Positions 35,801 through 47,677 are shown, counted from the stretch's first letter. The stretch is 64,000 nucleotides of DNA from Agapanthus africanus (GCA_030015575.1 CM057344.1:185087044-185151043); one strand, 5' to 3'. Notes: a model not told the origin generated them from the letters alone. Program-made: numbers and translations.

Positions 35801-37212
35801 GAATCCACGCGAGGGTACCTACAATAATAAACAATCGCAATCGCTATTAACATCAAGTCCGGAAACCAAAACGGCACACGGATCGCCTATAGGTTAGAAC
35901 CTATAACCCGCGTATGCAAAACCAACAATTTACCCCTAGTCGTTGATGTACAAACATTCAACAACCAAAAACAAATCCAAATATCAAAACTCATCATTCA
36001 AAATACGGAAAACATATCCAAAAATCACACTAATGTGTTCCCAGATTTTGACTCGGGCCAAAAGGAGTTGCACAAACAAGTCTAGGGTGCTATATAAGAT
36101 GTATATGAGCTACTGGACGAACCCCGACACCACATGCCACCAAGTGGCCGGCCACCTACCCCAAAATCCGGCCTCCTCGGCCCCCCTTGCTCTGTTGGGC
36201 TTCGTTTGGTCATGGTGGTTTCCTATGGTCTAAAATGAGTCTCTGGTATTGTCTGCTAAACTCAGAAAGTCCACGGGTAGCTCCAGATTTCCCTGCATAC
36301 CCTATATCCTCACAAAACTGACATTGATCAATGCTAAAGTTTGTATTCTCTGTTCTAAACTCAGTTCCAGGTCTATAATTTGATCCCTAGGGACTTGTAC
36401 AGCAACCAAACATCACTAATTCCCCCAAAATTCTCCAACCCTTCTCTAGGAATTTCTAACTTCACTATTTCACACTTAAACCACTTTTAAACTAAACTAG
36501 AATATAAAGAACTAAAAACTACACTAAATGGAAGAAGATATACCTCATGGATGCAACTCAAGAAAACCCCTAGTTCCCCAATATTGTCAAAATCCCACTT
36601 TTCATGGTCTAATGTGTAGAGGAGAAGGAGGAGATCAACTTTTGTGAAGGGAGTATAGGGTTTATGTGAATGTTTGGAGATGAACCTTGGGTTAGAGGTG
36701 GAGGGAAGTGAGTTGAGGAAGATAAGATGGAAAAAAATGGGGACGAAAAGAAATGAGGCAGCCCCTTTCTCTCTCCTCACTTATTCTAACCCTCTCTCTC
36801 AATATTTACCCTTATACCCTTTCTGTTTTTAACCCTATTTTTATTTAAAACCAAATCATATAATATCCCAAAACAACATAAGAACACAACATGTAATCAA
36901 AATATAACATGACGTGGTGCACTAGCCACGGAAAACTGTAGAAACACGGATTTGGCTTAATCGCGATTAGCAGTGCACTAATCTGGTTTTTTTATCCAAA
37001 CTACATATAATAAATTTTAAAAATTCCAAATCCTTTAAATATATTTTTAAATGAATACATCATTTTAATTTCCATTTATTTTACCACTATCGGTATATTT
37101 TTATACCCTTTTTCGAAAACCCCAATTTCGCAAATCGGGCAGTTTTCGGGAAATTTTTTTATTTTAATATTAAACTCCAAAAATAATATTTTATATTTTC
37201 AGAAATGTTACA
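32831..37212 (-). repeat. 3' LTR of a Tekay-like gypsy element (4382 bp, copy A)
   Basis: It runs from TGTCACGACCCGAAATATTA to AATGTTACA. On the minus strand it begins TGTAACATT right after a purine tract, so this is a 3' LTR. It holds a 30 bp minisatellite (34478-34615), a 29 bp direct repeat (33896-33951) and a long-range hairpin (34669-34733). The open frames (33791-34171 and others) differ between copies and are not supported as genes. Confidence 0.85.
34478..34615 (+). repeat. 30 bp minisatellite in the Tekay-like LTR
   Basis: About 4.5 units close to GTATGTGCGCAAGTATGGAT plus ATATCAAA. It is repeated at about 62850-62990 in copy B. I could not find a clear counterpart in the LTR at 1430-6197. 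Confidence 0.75.
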
Positions 37213-37228
37213 ATCTTCCCCCCTTAAA
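37213..37228 (-). other. Polypurine tract of the Tekay-like element
   Basis: The minus strand reads TTTAAGGGGGGAAGAT, then the LTR (TGTAACATT). This tract and LTR start are typical of Tekay/Del gypsy elements. Confidence 0.85.
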
Positions 37229-37855
37229 GAAATTCGGTCTCCGAATTTAAATTTAAACCCCCAAAATCGAAAACATTTCAATACAAAGTCCAAGTCGTCG
37301 GGGCTCCGAAATCATTAATACATAAAACGCATCATAGCGCAATGCATGCGCATGAACAATGAGCAGATAACTCCAAATCAAAACTCCATCAAGTATCTCG
37401 CAATCATCGGAGTCATGGAGAAGACACGAATGTCAGATCCAATATGAAAACCAATATGATATACATCAAAACTATACATGTAAACATCTGAAGGAAATGT
37501 ATGCCAAACCTTTCTTGTTGCTGTGTGATGCGCGTATCGCGCCACAGTGGCGGACGTCTGTTGTAAGAAAATAACTATATATATACTTATCCTTTGTTTA
37601 ATATGTACGTCCCACCGTTTTTGAAAATAATTTAGAAGGGTTTCCTTTATAAAATGTTTCATGTCATCTAAGACACGTAGGTAAATACTGAGACTATAGC
37701 TCCCTTTTTGGAAATCCCTTCGATAGCTATCGATGCATGCAAAATATATCCAGGTACTGTCTTCTGACTATTCCTACTCAGTACGAAAACAAATAGCAAA
37801 TATCATAAAAACGTACTGCTCCATAAGAAATAACTCCCAAAATGTGCATAAGAAT
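37229..37855 (-). mobile_element. 3' internal fragment of the Tekay-like element, up to the duplication breakpoint
   Basis: No pol or chromodomain is readable, so this is probably 3' untranslated sequence. On its right it joins copia LTR sequence at 37856 without any LTR end, target duplication or obvious microhomology beyond a few bases. The last 200 bp (37650-37855) could be another sequence; I do not recognise them. Confidence 0.5.
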
Positions 37856-38131
37856 CCCACGACTAGGAACTGTTCAAGGATATACTCATAAAGTACAAGT
37901 GTCCCACTAGTATGATCCGCATCATAGTCGCAGTTGTCAAGCAAATATCCCGAGGGCTTTATCAATATGTACCAAATGAGTAAGATGCATGATCAAATGA
38001 ACATGTCAAGGTAAAGTAAACCAGATAGCATACTATCATGTCGAGCAAGAAAGTCTTCTTTATACATATATATACATGTCCAAACATCCACTATAAATAT
38101 AATGGTCTCTAGGGCATACATATATCCAACA
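37856..38131 (-). repeat. Solo copia LTR, right end only (copy B)
   Basis: Homologous to 28444-28710. It ends ATATCCAACA at 38131 and is followed by TTTCG, the copy B form of the target duplication. Its left edge is the tandem-duplication junction. Confidence 0.85.
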
Positions 38132-40034
38132 TTTCGTTGAAATGCCGAGTCTAAATATTTTTAGAAGCTTATAAGTATAAGAATAAAGTAAAGAACCATA
38201 CGTTGGAAGTATCAAGATTCTACGAAGTGATCGAAGATGTAGATACTTATGCTAGGTATTCCGTCATAGTAATTTTGAGAATTTGATTCTCTCACAGGTT
38301 ACTCATCCGTGGGTGCGCTCCTTAATGAGTAAGGTTGTATGGCCATCTTCCATTTAGGTGATATGCATTAGAAACAGCCGCATGCCAATTGAATATGGTT
38401 CCATCTAAATTAGTGCCTTTGATTTTATATAGACACAGAATAGTTGCATATCTTGAGATTGTTAAGATATAGAGTTGATTTCTAATTAAAAGCAGAATCC
38501 GGATATACTCAAGGTACGTTTCAGTAATGGAAGTTTATGGGTTATCCTAAGCTTTAGCAAGGGTTTAACTTTTACCATTTTCAAGAAAAAAAATTGGTTT
38601 GCTCTTGACTTGCCACCTTTTTATAAAAAGGATTTCTTTGCAAAGGAAATTAGTGGGAGTATGGTAGAACTACAAGTGATTCTAGAACCACAAACGGTTA
38701 TTAAAAATTGAGTAAGACATACAGATTCAATTGGACAAACAAACCATTAGCCGCTCCGCAGATTTAGTGGGTGATCTCAGCCACCTGAGAGGTATTTCGG
38801 TTTTCTCATAGACGGTGTCAAGGAGGTTTGCATCTTGAAGATAATGACTCAACTTGATACTGCTGTTGTTCATGACTATGAGATCTGGCAGGTAGATGAC
38901 TATAACATCTTTTTAAATGGGAATTTAGAAGTGCACGTGTATATGACTCTGTCAAAGGGTTTTCATAGTCAGTAAGAGCAGCAGAAGGTGTGAAAGATGC
39001 TTTGTCTATTTATAGACTAAAGCAGGCAAAGCGGAGATGGATCATCTGTTTTGGTGTGACAGTTAAAGTTTTTGACTTCATCAGAAAAACAGATGAACCA
39101 GGTAAGACGGATGTCAGGAATATTGTCATGGATGATATACTCTTGATAGAAAATGATGTTCTTATACTACAATAGGTAAAACTATGGTTGTTACAAATGT
39201 TTCTCCGTAAAGGATTTGAATAATATATTAGGGATTCTGGTGACTAGATCTATATCGATAGATCAAGATGTGGAAATTATCCCAATCATGATACTTGTAC
39301 ACTATTCTAAAATGGTTTAGAATGGACGACTCCTGGTGCGGTAGTTTATTCATAGGTGATGGAGTCACCCTCTCAAAAGAGATGTCATATTGAATGATGA
39401 GGAGAAAAACTCGCGTGAATGAAATTTCAATTGCTTTAGAAATTAGGTCAATCTTGCGATGTCATGTACCAGACCAGATATTTCTTTTGCACTTGTAGTA
39501 AGCAGATATTAATCCAACACAAGAAAACAAAGCGAAGCAGTGAAGAACATATTAGGATGTTCTTGGTGTATGGTTACAGCAGCCTCCTACAGGAGGCGGT
39601 TACCGGTTCTGGCTTCCGAGGTGACTTGGATGACAGTGTAGCTATCAAAGTAACAAGTTTACCCTCTTTTGAGGTTCAGTATGTTGGACGAGGTTCTAAG
39701 TGGAATACTAAGGTTGACATGGCACACGATGCTAATTAAATTCAACGGTGGATACTGCCCAAGAAGTTTGTTGGATAAAATTATTCATTTATAAACTTGG
39801 TCCCATCATGTATCCAGATAAATTCTGAAGCCGGGTATTGCTCGATTCGGGAGATAGTTGATCTCCATGAAGTTGTGATATAGAAAGATAATATTAGAAA
39901 CATTATAGTGGATCCACTCACTGAGAATATTTCTCGAACACACGAGCTATTAGTATAGAAGTTAGGTATTCGGTAGCATACAAGCTGTCGGTATGCGATA
40001 CCGCAATAATAGGCTTTAAGTGCAAGTGGGAGAT
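38132..40034 (+). pseudogene. Copia-1 integrase, RT and RNase H remnants (copy B)
   Basis: Colinear with 28711-30612. The RT traces are VHDYEIWQVDDYNIFLNGN (38870-38928) and VMDDILLIENDV (39128-39163). The RNase H trace is MFLVYGYSSLLQEAVTGSG (39557-39613), where the sequence is closer to the norm (FLVYGR) than copy A (FLVYCN). So each copy keeps some ancestral states. Stops and the same missing N-terminal half of RT are shared with copy A, so the decay mostly predates the duplication. Confidence 0.75.
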
Positions 40035-40842
40035 TGTTGGATATAGCGCCCTCAAGGAAATTATTTTAATTACAGGTAGGCAATTATGGTAATTGAAGGA
40101 GGGCCTATACGGTTAGAATAGTCTTGCTCATGATGATAATTTGCTATCTGGTTTCTTTTTATCATGTATGTGTATACATTTTTTTATTACGTGTCGTGAA
40201 TACATAATGATAAAGCCCGTAGGATCTTTGCTTAACTACCAGAGTTATGACAGTGATCATAATTGTTAGAGATGGGTAGTCCATAAGCACATACTTAAAT
40301 ATTCCAAGTCGTGGGTGCATCAAGACTGGGAATCGATATTCCAAAGTAGACTAGTGTATACGTCTCTACACCGCAAGGAGGGACAGTGGCAGGTCTCATA
40401 GCCATTGGTGTGTTGCACCTATGATTATATACAGGTGCTCACTGGAGGTGAGTACACCGGACGGACTCACCGTGAACTTCTAGAAGGTACTATACCTGTC
40501 GTTAGATAGCAGTTCTCTCGTGGTATGAGTATAGGTAGTCTGTTGACCTGAGATCGTCATTTGTCGTGTGTGAGTTCTCATAGTACTTAGATTACTACCC
40601 TACCACGGCTCTACTGAGCCGTGTAAACAGGTTTTTAGTTAGGTACAGTCCTGAGCCACATAGAGGCAGTGAGCGATCAGCAGAGATTCGCCTCTCCTGT
40701 TATAGGGAGTCAATGTCGTGCTGTGTTTAGTTGGGTATCACCATAAATCCCTGACCAGGGTGGATGAGATTTATTCATAGGAGATCAGTAGTTTCTCGGT
40801 AGGTGATGAGCTTGACACCGGCACGACTTATCGGGTTATTAG
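40035..40842 (+). repeat. 3' LTR of copia-1, first part (copy B)
   Basis: Starts TGTTGGATATAGCGCCCTCA after AAGTGGGAGAT, so the purine tract is intact here. Colinear with 30613-31412 and cut at the same place by the minus-strand LTR. Confidence 0.82.
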
Positions 40843-41669
40843 TGTTGGGATACCTACAACGGCAGTAAGGTTTCGGGTAGCATCATCCATGCCAAGTTAA
40901 AAATTTTGGCCATTATAGATAACCCTAAACTTGAATCTTTAACTAGAGAATCAAACTAAAATTATGTGTTAACAACTTAACATCTACGAGTTAGGGATTA
41001 CAACCTTTGTAGTCCGTTCCTTCGCTTCATAAGCTCCGAGTTAAGGTCCCTTCGCTGCGATCATCAAGCTCCCAGACTCTAGAGAGGCTCCATGAGGTGA
41101 ATGGGACATTATTGCTCGAAGACTTCACAATCCAAGATAATCTACCTTGAGGAATCAAAAACCGAAGATCTCTCTTGACTAATGAGGTATTAGTGAAATG
41201 AACACCCTAATCTAAGTGGCGAGCAATTTTGCTCTCTTTTATTTTCTATTTCTCACTTTAATTCATCACAAATGAAAAAGCTAGTAAAGCTTTGTGAGAG
41301 GAAAAAGAAATTGAAGTTGTGAAGAAAAAATAAAATGAGCTTAGGTTAATAATGCAACCATGGTGAGTTAGTAAATATCATGGCTAACTCATGTAGAGAA
41401 TAAACCATAGGCTAGGGTTAGGGTTATGCTAATAAATATCTTAGAAATATCCAAATGGTTGACTTAGTCAACAAGAAGAAAAATCTTAGCATAAATCCAC
41501 ATTTTGAATTATCTAAAATGAATTTAAAAAACCTAACCCTAATTCAAGTATGGTATGATTCTCATAAACCCTAATTGCATTTGTAACCAAGCATGTTACA
41601 ATTATACATATCACATATATATAGTTATGTAACAAAAGAAAATAATACAATTAATATATATCACATATA
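40843..41669 (-). repeat. Minus-strand copia LTR, left part (copy B)
   Basis: Colinear with 31413-32275. It is interrupted by copia-3 after ATATA (41665-41669) and resumes at 60635. Confidence 0.85.
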
Positions 41670-43717
41670 TGTAAGTCCATGTTGCCCACCCCGGTGCTTA
41701 CGGGGAGGCGGAAACGTTATGAAAAATTCGATTTTTATAACACTAGGCAACATGGACTAGCCAAAGGAGGGATCTTTGCTAAACATAAACTAACTACCAA
41801 GCTAAAAAGAGTTAGCTACTCGGTTATGGGGTTATACCTAAGTCTTGAAGTCCTTCTCTTCTTGCTCCTTGGAGTGAAAGAACGGGTTCTCCTTGTCGCC
41901 TTCTTTTGCAAAAGAAAGATCAACCCGAGGGCCTCTACCTTTGGCTCCAACCTCAAACTAGAAGTAACTAAAGTGCTTGGTGTGCTAAAGCTAGAACCTT
42001 AGAAAGAGTAGAGATTATTTTTGAAGGGATTATCTCAAGCTCAAATGGTTCTCAACTCATGAGAGGGGAGAGCTAGAGAGAGAGGAAGAGGATGAGAGAG
42101 AATGAGAATGATAGAATGAGAAGATAAAGCCAACCTTCTCACATATATGTGTGAATTATGATAATTAAAAAATTAACTAATGATAATTGTGATGGTTAAT
42201 CTTGATATGACCATTATCATTTCACATTAATTACTTTTGCTAGAATCAAAGGGCATCTTTCATATGAAATGATGATGGTCAACTTGTCAACCTAGGTCAA
42301 CAAGTCAAGCATAGTCAAATGGTCAACAATCCTAACCATAACATAATTATAATTAATTAATATTAATAATCATATTTCACACATAAACATTAGGGTTAAG
42401 AAAAAGACAATGGTCATTAACCCTAATAAAAATCCTCTGCCTCTGCCTCAGTCAATTGTGCATACACACCCGTATCTGTGTTCCAAGTAACACGAATACA
42501 ATGAGATAAAACCAATCCAAAACATATACTAGGATCTGGCTTAAACCAAAGCCCGCTAGTATAAGCTGTCCGGACACCAAACGTGCATAAGTGCGTGGAT
42601 GTGAACGAACCCCGTCGCAAGACCATGCGACCCCTACTCTGTTTTCCCTAAAGGCGAATCACCCTCTGTGTGGGACTCTAAAGACTCGACACTACGCTGG
42701 CAGTGGGTTTAACCACAGACTGCAAGCGGCACTAGCTATACGTAACAGTCCCCAGGTAGATGCCGATAAGAAGACTGACGAGGTGAACCCATCTGAACTC
42801 CTACTGAGCCTGAATGTGACAGTCTCCATACAGTTCGGTCTGTTCGTCTGATAACATCGTATGGCAGGCCTAGGGGGTGGTAAACGTCAGTCCCCTAATA
42901 GCGGTAAAAGTCATGTCGGAGTGTAGCACAGAACACCCTGAGATAACACTGGAAACCTACTAGTATATCTCGCTTGCCCTGGCCAGGGACTACTTGTGTA
43001 ATGGCTCTTCTAGACACAGCGCAATGCCAACCCCCAATACCGGGAGAGACGAATCCTGTCTAACCGTCACTGCCTCCAAGTGCTTCGGGACTGCACCCAA
43101 CTACTACCAGTTTGCGCGACTCCTTTGAGCCGTGGTAGGGTAGTAATAAAAGTACAGTGGGAACACACTCGAGGCGAAGTGACAGTGTCAAGTCAGCGGA
43201 CTAAGCTGTACTCATGTCACCTGGGAACTGATAACTGACGATAGGTATAATACTAACCAACAGTTCCCGACGAGTCCTGTCCAGTGTACTCGTAACCTAA
43301 CGAGCACCCGCATACTATCTCAAGTACGACATACTGACGGCTGCGGGACAGGCCGTCTCCCGTGCTGGGATGAGAAGCGCATACGCTAGTCTAGTCCGGA
43401 GTATCGATGCCCTGTCTCGATAATCCCACGACCAGGGACTTGTATATATAAGGATGTGCTTGTAGATTACCCAGCCCCCACGAGTGTGACTGCCATCACA
43501 ACGCTGGTAATCAAGCAAAGATCCTAAGGGCTCCACTAATGCGTATAGGTGATTTAATAAAAGAAACACATGTACACATTAAAGCAGAGACAAACCAAGT
43601 ATCATACTACCATTTCGAGCAAGATTGTCTATACAACTGTGAATATCCCAAGCTTCCATCAAGTAATATACATACTAGTATGATACAGTAATGGCCTCTA
43701 GGGCATATACACTAACA
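41670..43717 (-). repeat. 3' LTR of copia-3 (2048 bp)
   Basis: Plus-strand ends are TGTAAGTCCATG and ATACACTAACA. On the minus strand it starts TGTTAGTGTATATGCCCTAG, the Angela/BARE-type U3 tip, next to the purine tract. The other end holds a 12 bp perfect inverted repeat enclosing two further stems (41675-41757). The short open frames inside it recur in the other LTR only because the LTRs are near-identical. Confidence 0.93.
41675..41757 (-). other. Possible three-way-junction structure at the LTR end
   Basis: Closing arms GTCCATGTTGCC (41675-41686) and GGCAACATGGAC (41746-41757) are perfectly complementary. Between them are CCCCG..CGGGG (about 41689-41705) and GTTAT.AAAAAT / ATTTTTATAAC (about 41716-41741). 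In the RNA this would be the very end of U5, next to the primer site. The 5' LTR copy (58592-58674) keeps the inner arms but has mismatches in the closing stem. Confidence 0.55.
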
Positions 43718-43733
43718 ATCTCCCACTTGCACT
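43718..43733 (-). other. Polypurine tract of copia-3
   Basis: The minus strand reads AGTGCAAGTGGGAGAT, directly before the 3' LTR and overlapping the end of the RNase H frame by two bases. Confidence 0.85.
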
Positions 43734-44526
43734 AAGGCCATGTACTGGCGTATTGAAGACCTATCATCTCGATCAGCTGCTCGAACTGAGTCTGGGGTAA
43801 GGCCTTCGTGAATGGATCTGCAGTGTTATCTTCTGAAGCAACCCTCCGAACCTCGATCTCCTGGCAATCCACGATCTCCCTTATCAGGTGATACGGCCTC
43901 AAGATGTGTCTGGATTTCTGATGGGACCTGGGTTCCTTCACTAAAGCTATAACCCCGTTGTTGTCGCAATACAGAGGTATTGGGTCAACAATGGACGGAA
44001 CCACCTAAAGTTCTTTCAAGAACTTCCTCATCCAGACGGCTTCTTTTGCGGCATCAGATGCAGCGATATATTCCGCTTCCATAGTCGACTCAGCAACGGT
44101 TTCCTGTTTGGAACTCTTCCAACACACCGCCCCTCCATTGAGGGTAAAGACAAAACGCGACATGGACTTGGAATCATCCTTATCATTCTGGAAGCTGGAG
44201 TCAACAAAGGCCTCGATCTGGAGGTCTTTTCTGCCATACACCAAGAACATCTCCTTAGTCCTTCTCAGGTAGTTGAGAATGTTCTTTACCTCTATCCAGT
44301 GTTTCTCCCCAAGGTTTGACTGATACCGGCTTACCACACTCAGTGCTTAAGCTACATCCGGTCTGGTACACAGCATCTCATACATTATAGAGTCTACCGC
44401 AGAAGCGTAGGATATAATAGACATGCGATCCCTTTCCAAATCAGTCTTGGGAGACATCTCTTTGGAAAGGGTGATCCTGTGACAAGCCGGTAGATTACCG
44501 CGCTTGGAATCTTCCATACTGAATCT
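43732..44526 (-). pseudogene. Copia-3 RNase H region, with two nonsense codons
   Basis: This is the C-terminal part of copia pol, downstream of RT in the same frame. Readable motifs are AFVDSSFQND (first catalytic Asp), STMEAEYIAASDAAKEAVWM (catalytic Glu), LYCDNNGVIALVKEP and EDNTADPFTKALPQ. TAA at about 44345 replaces a Tyr-type codon in RPDVA.ALSVVSRYQSN. TAG at 44005-44007 replaces a Gly-type codon in FLKEL.VVPSIVDP. With single-base reversions the frame would be continuous to the terminal stop at 43732. It separates from RT by another nonsense codon at 44527-44529. Confidence 0.88.
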
Positions 44527-45930
44527 TTACAGTATGGTGTCGATGTACCTGGACTGTGAAAGTCCTAATATCCTCTTGGATCTATCATGATGGATCCGGA
44601 TCCCCAGAATGTAAGAGGCATCACCCAGTTCTTTCATGGAGAACCTGTGTGACAAGAATCCTTTGACAGATTGTAGCATAGGAATGTCATTTCCTATTAA
44701 GAGAATGTCATCCACGTATAGAACGAGGAATACGACAGTTCTTGCTACAAATCTACTATAGATACATGATTCATCTGTATTTTTGATAAAGCCAAATTCT
44801 TTGACCGTCTCATCAAAACAGATGTTCCAACTCCGCGATTCCTGCTTTAGTCCATAGATGGACTTAAGCAACTTGCACACCTTTCCGCTGCTCCCACTCT
44901 GAATGAAACCCTCTGGCTGGTCCATATAGACACACTCCTCTAAATTTCCATTTAGAAAAGCGGTTTTTACGTCCATCTGCCAAATCTCGTAATCGTGGAA
45001 AGCAGCAATGGCAAGAAGGATCCGAATAGATTTCAGCATAGCTACTGGAGAAAAGGTTTCGTCATAATCCAAACCAGGTCTTTGACGAAAACCCTTTGCA
45101 ACAAGTCTAGCCTTATAGGTCTCAACCTGTCCATCTACACCAATCTTCCTTTTGAAGATCCACTTGCATCCTACGGGTTTTACCCCATCTGGAGCAATGT
45201 CCAGCGTCCATACTTTGTTGGTGTACATGGACTCCATTTCGGTCCGCATTGCATCCAGCCATTTTACCGAGTTAACGCTCTGAATGGCCTGCTGGAAGCT
45301 AGTCGGCTCATCACTATCAATGATGCAATCCTCTCTATCCCCGTCTATGAGAAAACCGTAGTATCTCTCGGGCGGATGAGACTTCCTACTACTCCTGCGG
45401 AACGGCGCAGGAATGTCCTGTTCTTTCGAACCTTCTGGTTCTGCTAAGCTTTCAGTAATAGTCTGTGGTTCTGGAATTTCTTCCAGTTCTATCGTGTTCC
45501 CACTAATTTCCTTTTCTAAGAACTGGTGTTCCAGAAAGTGGGCATTACGAGAAACAAAGACCTTTTGTTCCTTTGCGTGATAGAAAAGATACCCTCTGGA
45601 ATTCTTTGGGTATCCCACAAACTTACACAGTACTGAGCGTGCCTCGAGTTTGTCCGCATGCTGCTTTTTGACAAAAGCTGGACATCCCCAGATCTTCAGA
45701 TATTGAAGATGGGGTTTCTTCCCACTCCATAACTCATATGGTGTGGTAGGCACAGTCTTAGTGGGAACTCGGTTCAAAAGGTATGCGGCTGATTCTAGCG
45801 CATATCCCCAGAATGATCGCGGCAACTCAGCTTTACTCATCATGGAACGTACCATATCCAATAGGGTTCGGTTCCGTCTCTCCGATACACCGTTATGTTG
45901 CGGAGTGTATGGAGGAGTAAGCTGAGAGAG
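44527..45930 (-). pseudogene. Copia-3 integrase C-terminus and reverse transcriptase
   Basis: A 444-codon frame (ATG-like start at 45861, but homology begins earlier, near 45930). Residues 1-65 are the integrase C-terminal part (AAYLLNRVPTKTVPTTPYEL). Residues about 217-444 are the RVT_2 reverse transcriptase, with KARLVAKGFRQRPGLDYDET, IWQMDVKTAFLNGNLEE (catalytic Asp) and LYVDDILLIGND (catalytic YVDD). The active site is intact. The frame ends at TAA 44527-44529, where an AAA Lys codon is expected (TIL-K-RFSMEDSK). Upstream it is separated from the rest of integrase by a one-base frameshift near 45930, and the last catalytic Glu of integrase (SERRNRT) lies in this frame before the first ATG. 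Confidence 0.92.
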
Positions 45931-47020
45931 AATTCTCTTTTAGGTAATCCAGGAACTCGGCACTTAAGAATTCACCACCTCGATCAGATCTCAGTGTCTT
46001 GATACTTTTGTCTGTTTGTTTTTCTACTTCTTTCTTATATTCCTGGAACTTTTCAAAGGCTTCGGATTTATGCTTCATTAAGAAGACATGTCCGAACCTT
46101 GAAAAATCATCCGTAAAAGTAATGAAGTAAGAATAACCGCTTCGTGCATGTGTAGACATTGGACCGCACACGTCGCTGTGTACGAGTCCCAAGAGCTCGC
46201 TCGCTCTTACTCCGTGTCCAGTGAACGGAGTCTTTGTCATCTTCCCTTTGAGACAGGATTGACAAGTTGCATATGATTGATATTCGAACGGATCCAAATA
46301 TCCTTCTGTATGTAACTTCGTCAACCTTCTCTCATTGATGTGACCCAGTCTACAATGCCATAAGAAAGCCTGATTGAATTCTGGAGACTTTCTTTTGTGT
46401 GTATTCTGGACATTGAAAATATGTGGTTGGTTTAATACGTATATACCATTGTTTAATGTACCTGACCCAATCAAAACTTGATTAAGGTGAATGTTCACAA
46501 CATTACTTACAAATGCAAATTCATAACCTTCTTTCGATAATAAAGATACAGAAATGATATTACAAGTTGCATTTGGTACAAAATAACAACCACGCAAAAC
46601 CAAAAAGTGTCCATCTGACATTCCCAGGTGATAGTCCCCTACGGCCTCAGCATCCATGCTAGCTCCGTTTGCAATTCTGAGGGTCATATCACCTGCCTTT
46701 AAAACCCTACGCCTTCTCAATGCCTGCAAAGAATTACAGATATGAGATCCTGATCCGATATCCAATACCCAGGAAATAGAGTTTATTGATAGGCAGTTTT
46801 CAATAACATACACACCTGAAGCTGAAGCCGCAACTTGCTTCAGATCCTGGGTTCTGGCCTTCCAAGCCCTGCAATCCTTTTTCCAGTGTCCACTCTTGTG
46901 ACAGTAAAAGCATTCTTCCTTTCCCACGGGCTTTCCCGCTACCTTTGTTGCCTTTGCCTTTCCCTTCGTATCCACTTTACTAATACCACCCCTTTGTTTG
47001 GCGGGGGTTTTCTTCTTCTT
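45893..47020 (-). pseudogene. Copia-3 nucleocapsid, protease and integrase N-terminal part
   Basis: Open in the gag frame; the first ATG is at 46975, giving 360 codons. Residues 22-35 are a CCHC zinc knuckle (CFYCHKSGHWKKDC). Residues 69-75 are the protease site SWVLDIGSGS, where the usual DTG is DIG. Residues about 204-245 are the pre-integrase HHCC finger (WHCRLGH, CQSC). Integrase follows, with catalytic Asp at about 268 (HSDVCGP) and 331 (RSDRGGEF) and TFTDDFSRFGH between. The frame fails after EFLDYLKEN, where a one-base shift moves the homology to the next frame. The Thr to Ile change in the protease site may also matter. Confidence 0.92.
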
Positions 47021-47677
47021 TCACTTGGCTTTCGCCTTGGACCTAGAAGAGGAAGATCCTCCTACAAACAAAGTGGATGTTTCCCTACCTTTCTGTAGGG
47101 TGCCCTCTGCACTCCTCAGCATGTTGAGGAGTTCTGATAGTTCAACTTCCTTTTCTTGCAAGTTAAAGTTCAGGATAAACTGGGCGTAAGTGGAAGGAAG
47201 GGACTGGACAATCAAGTCCGTATAGAGCTCACTCTCCAACGTGGTCCCAAGGTCCGCGAGCTCCTCTATATAGCCAATCATCTTAAGCACATGTTCCGCT
47301 ACCGATGATCCGACGGCCAATCTCGCCGAAAACAGCTTCTTCAACACTCCGTATCTGGCGATATGAGATTGCTCTCCATACAGTTCTTTTGTATGAAGAA
47401 ATATGGACTCTAGGTCCATATTCTCGTGCCTCCTCTGAAGTTCATTGTGCATAGAGGCAAGCATGAGGAACTTGGCCTTCGCGCAATCGATCTCCCATGT
47501 CTTACGGATCTCTATATCCGCGACGCTGGAGGTGGGACCTGGGATAGGGGGAGCTTTGGTGGTAAGGAGATACCCCAACTTGTCATAAGTGATTGCCATT
47601 TTGACATTCCTGAGCCAATCTTTGTAGTTTGGCCCTGTCAGTATGTTTTTATCTAGTAATAACTTAAGTCCGGTCAT
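47021..47677 (-). CDS. gag: Copia-3 gag (UBN2-type)
   Basis: This is the structural protein that would form virus-like particles. I take the ATG at 47677 (MTGLKLLLDKN): the open frame runs up to a TTG at 47695, but no ATG lies further upstream. That gives 218 codons. Residues 1-200 match the UBN2 gag domain of copia elements (NYKDWLRNVKMAI, WEIDCAKAKFLMLASMHNEL, YIEELADLG, SLPSTYAQFI). The end is basic and Ser-rich. TGA at 47021-47023 separates it from the zinc knuckle, which is in the same frame, so nucleocapsid and pol could be reached only by readthrough. It may be a simple nonsense mutation. A pyrimidine tract ending TTGCAG (AG at 47690) lies 13 bases before the ATG. Confidence 0.85.
   Translation of the reverse strand: MTGLKLLLDKNILTGPNYKDWLRNVKMAITYDKLGYLLTTKAPPIPGPTSSVADIEIRKTWEIDCAKAKFLMLASMHNELQRRHENMDLESIFLHTKELYGEQSHIARYGVLKKLFSARLAVGSSVAEHVLKMIGYIEELADLGTTLESELYTDLIVQSLPSTYAQFILNFNLQEKEVELSELLNMLRSAEGTLQKGRETSTLFVGGSSSSRSKAKAK

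Larger units (their letters stand above)
28444..37855. repeat. Tandem segmental duplication, copy A (9412 bp)
   Basis: Sequence from CCCACGACTAGG at 28444 onwards is repeated from 37856. Both copies share the end of the solo LTR, the copia-1 integrase-RT-RNase H remnants, the copia-1 3' LTR, the second minus LTR, and the Tekay-like LTR inserted at the same base of it (CCCCA then TGTCACG or TCTCACG). Shared nested junctions show one duplication of a ready-made nest, not two sets of insertions. By eye the copies are about 93-96% alike. Confidence 0.88.

Noticed and set aside
44995..45447. 150-codon plus-strand frame opposite copia-3 RT
   Set aside because: An antisense shadow of a clear reverse transcriptase frame.
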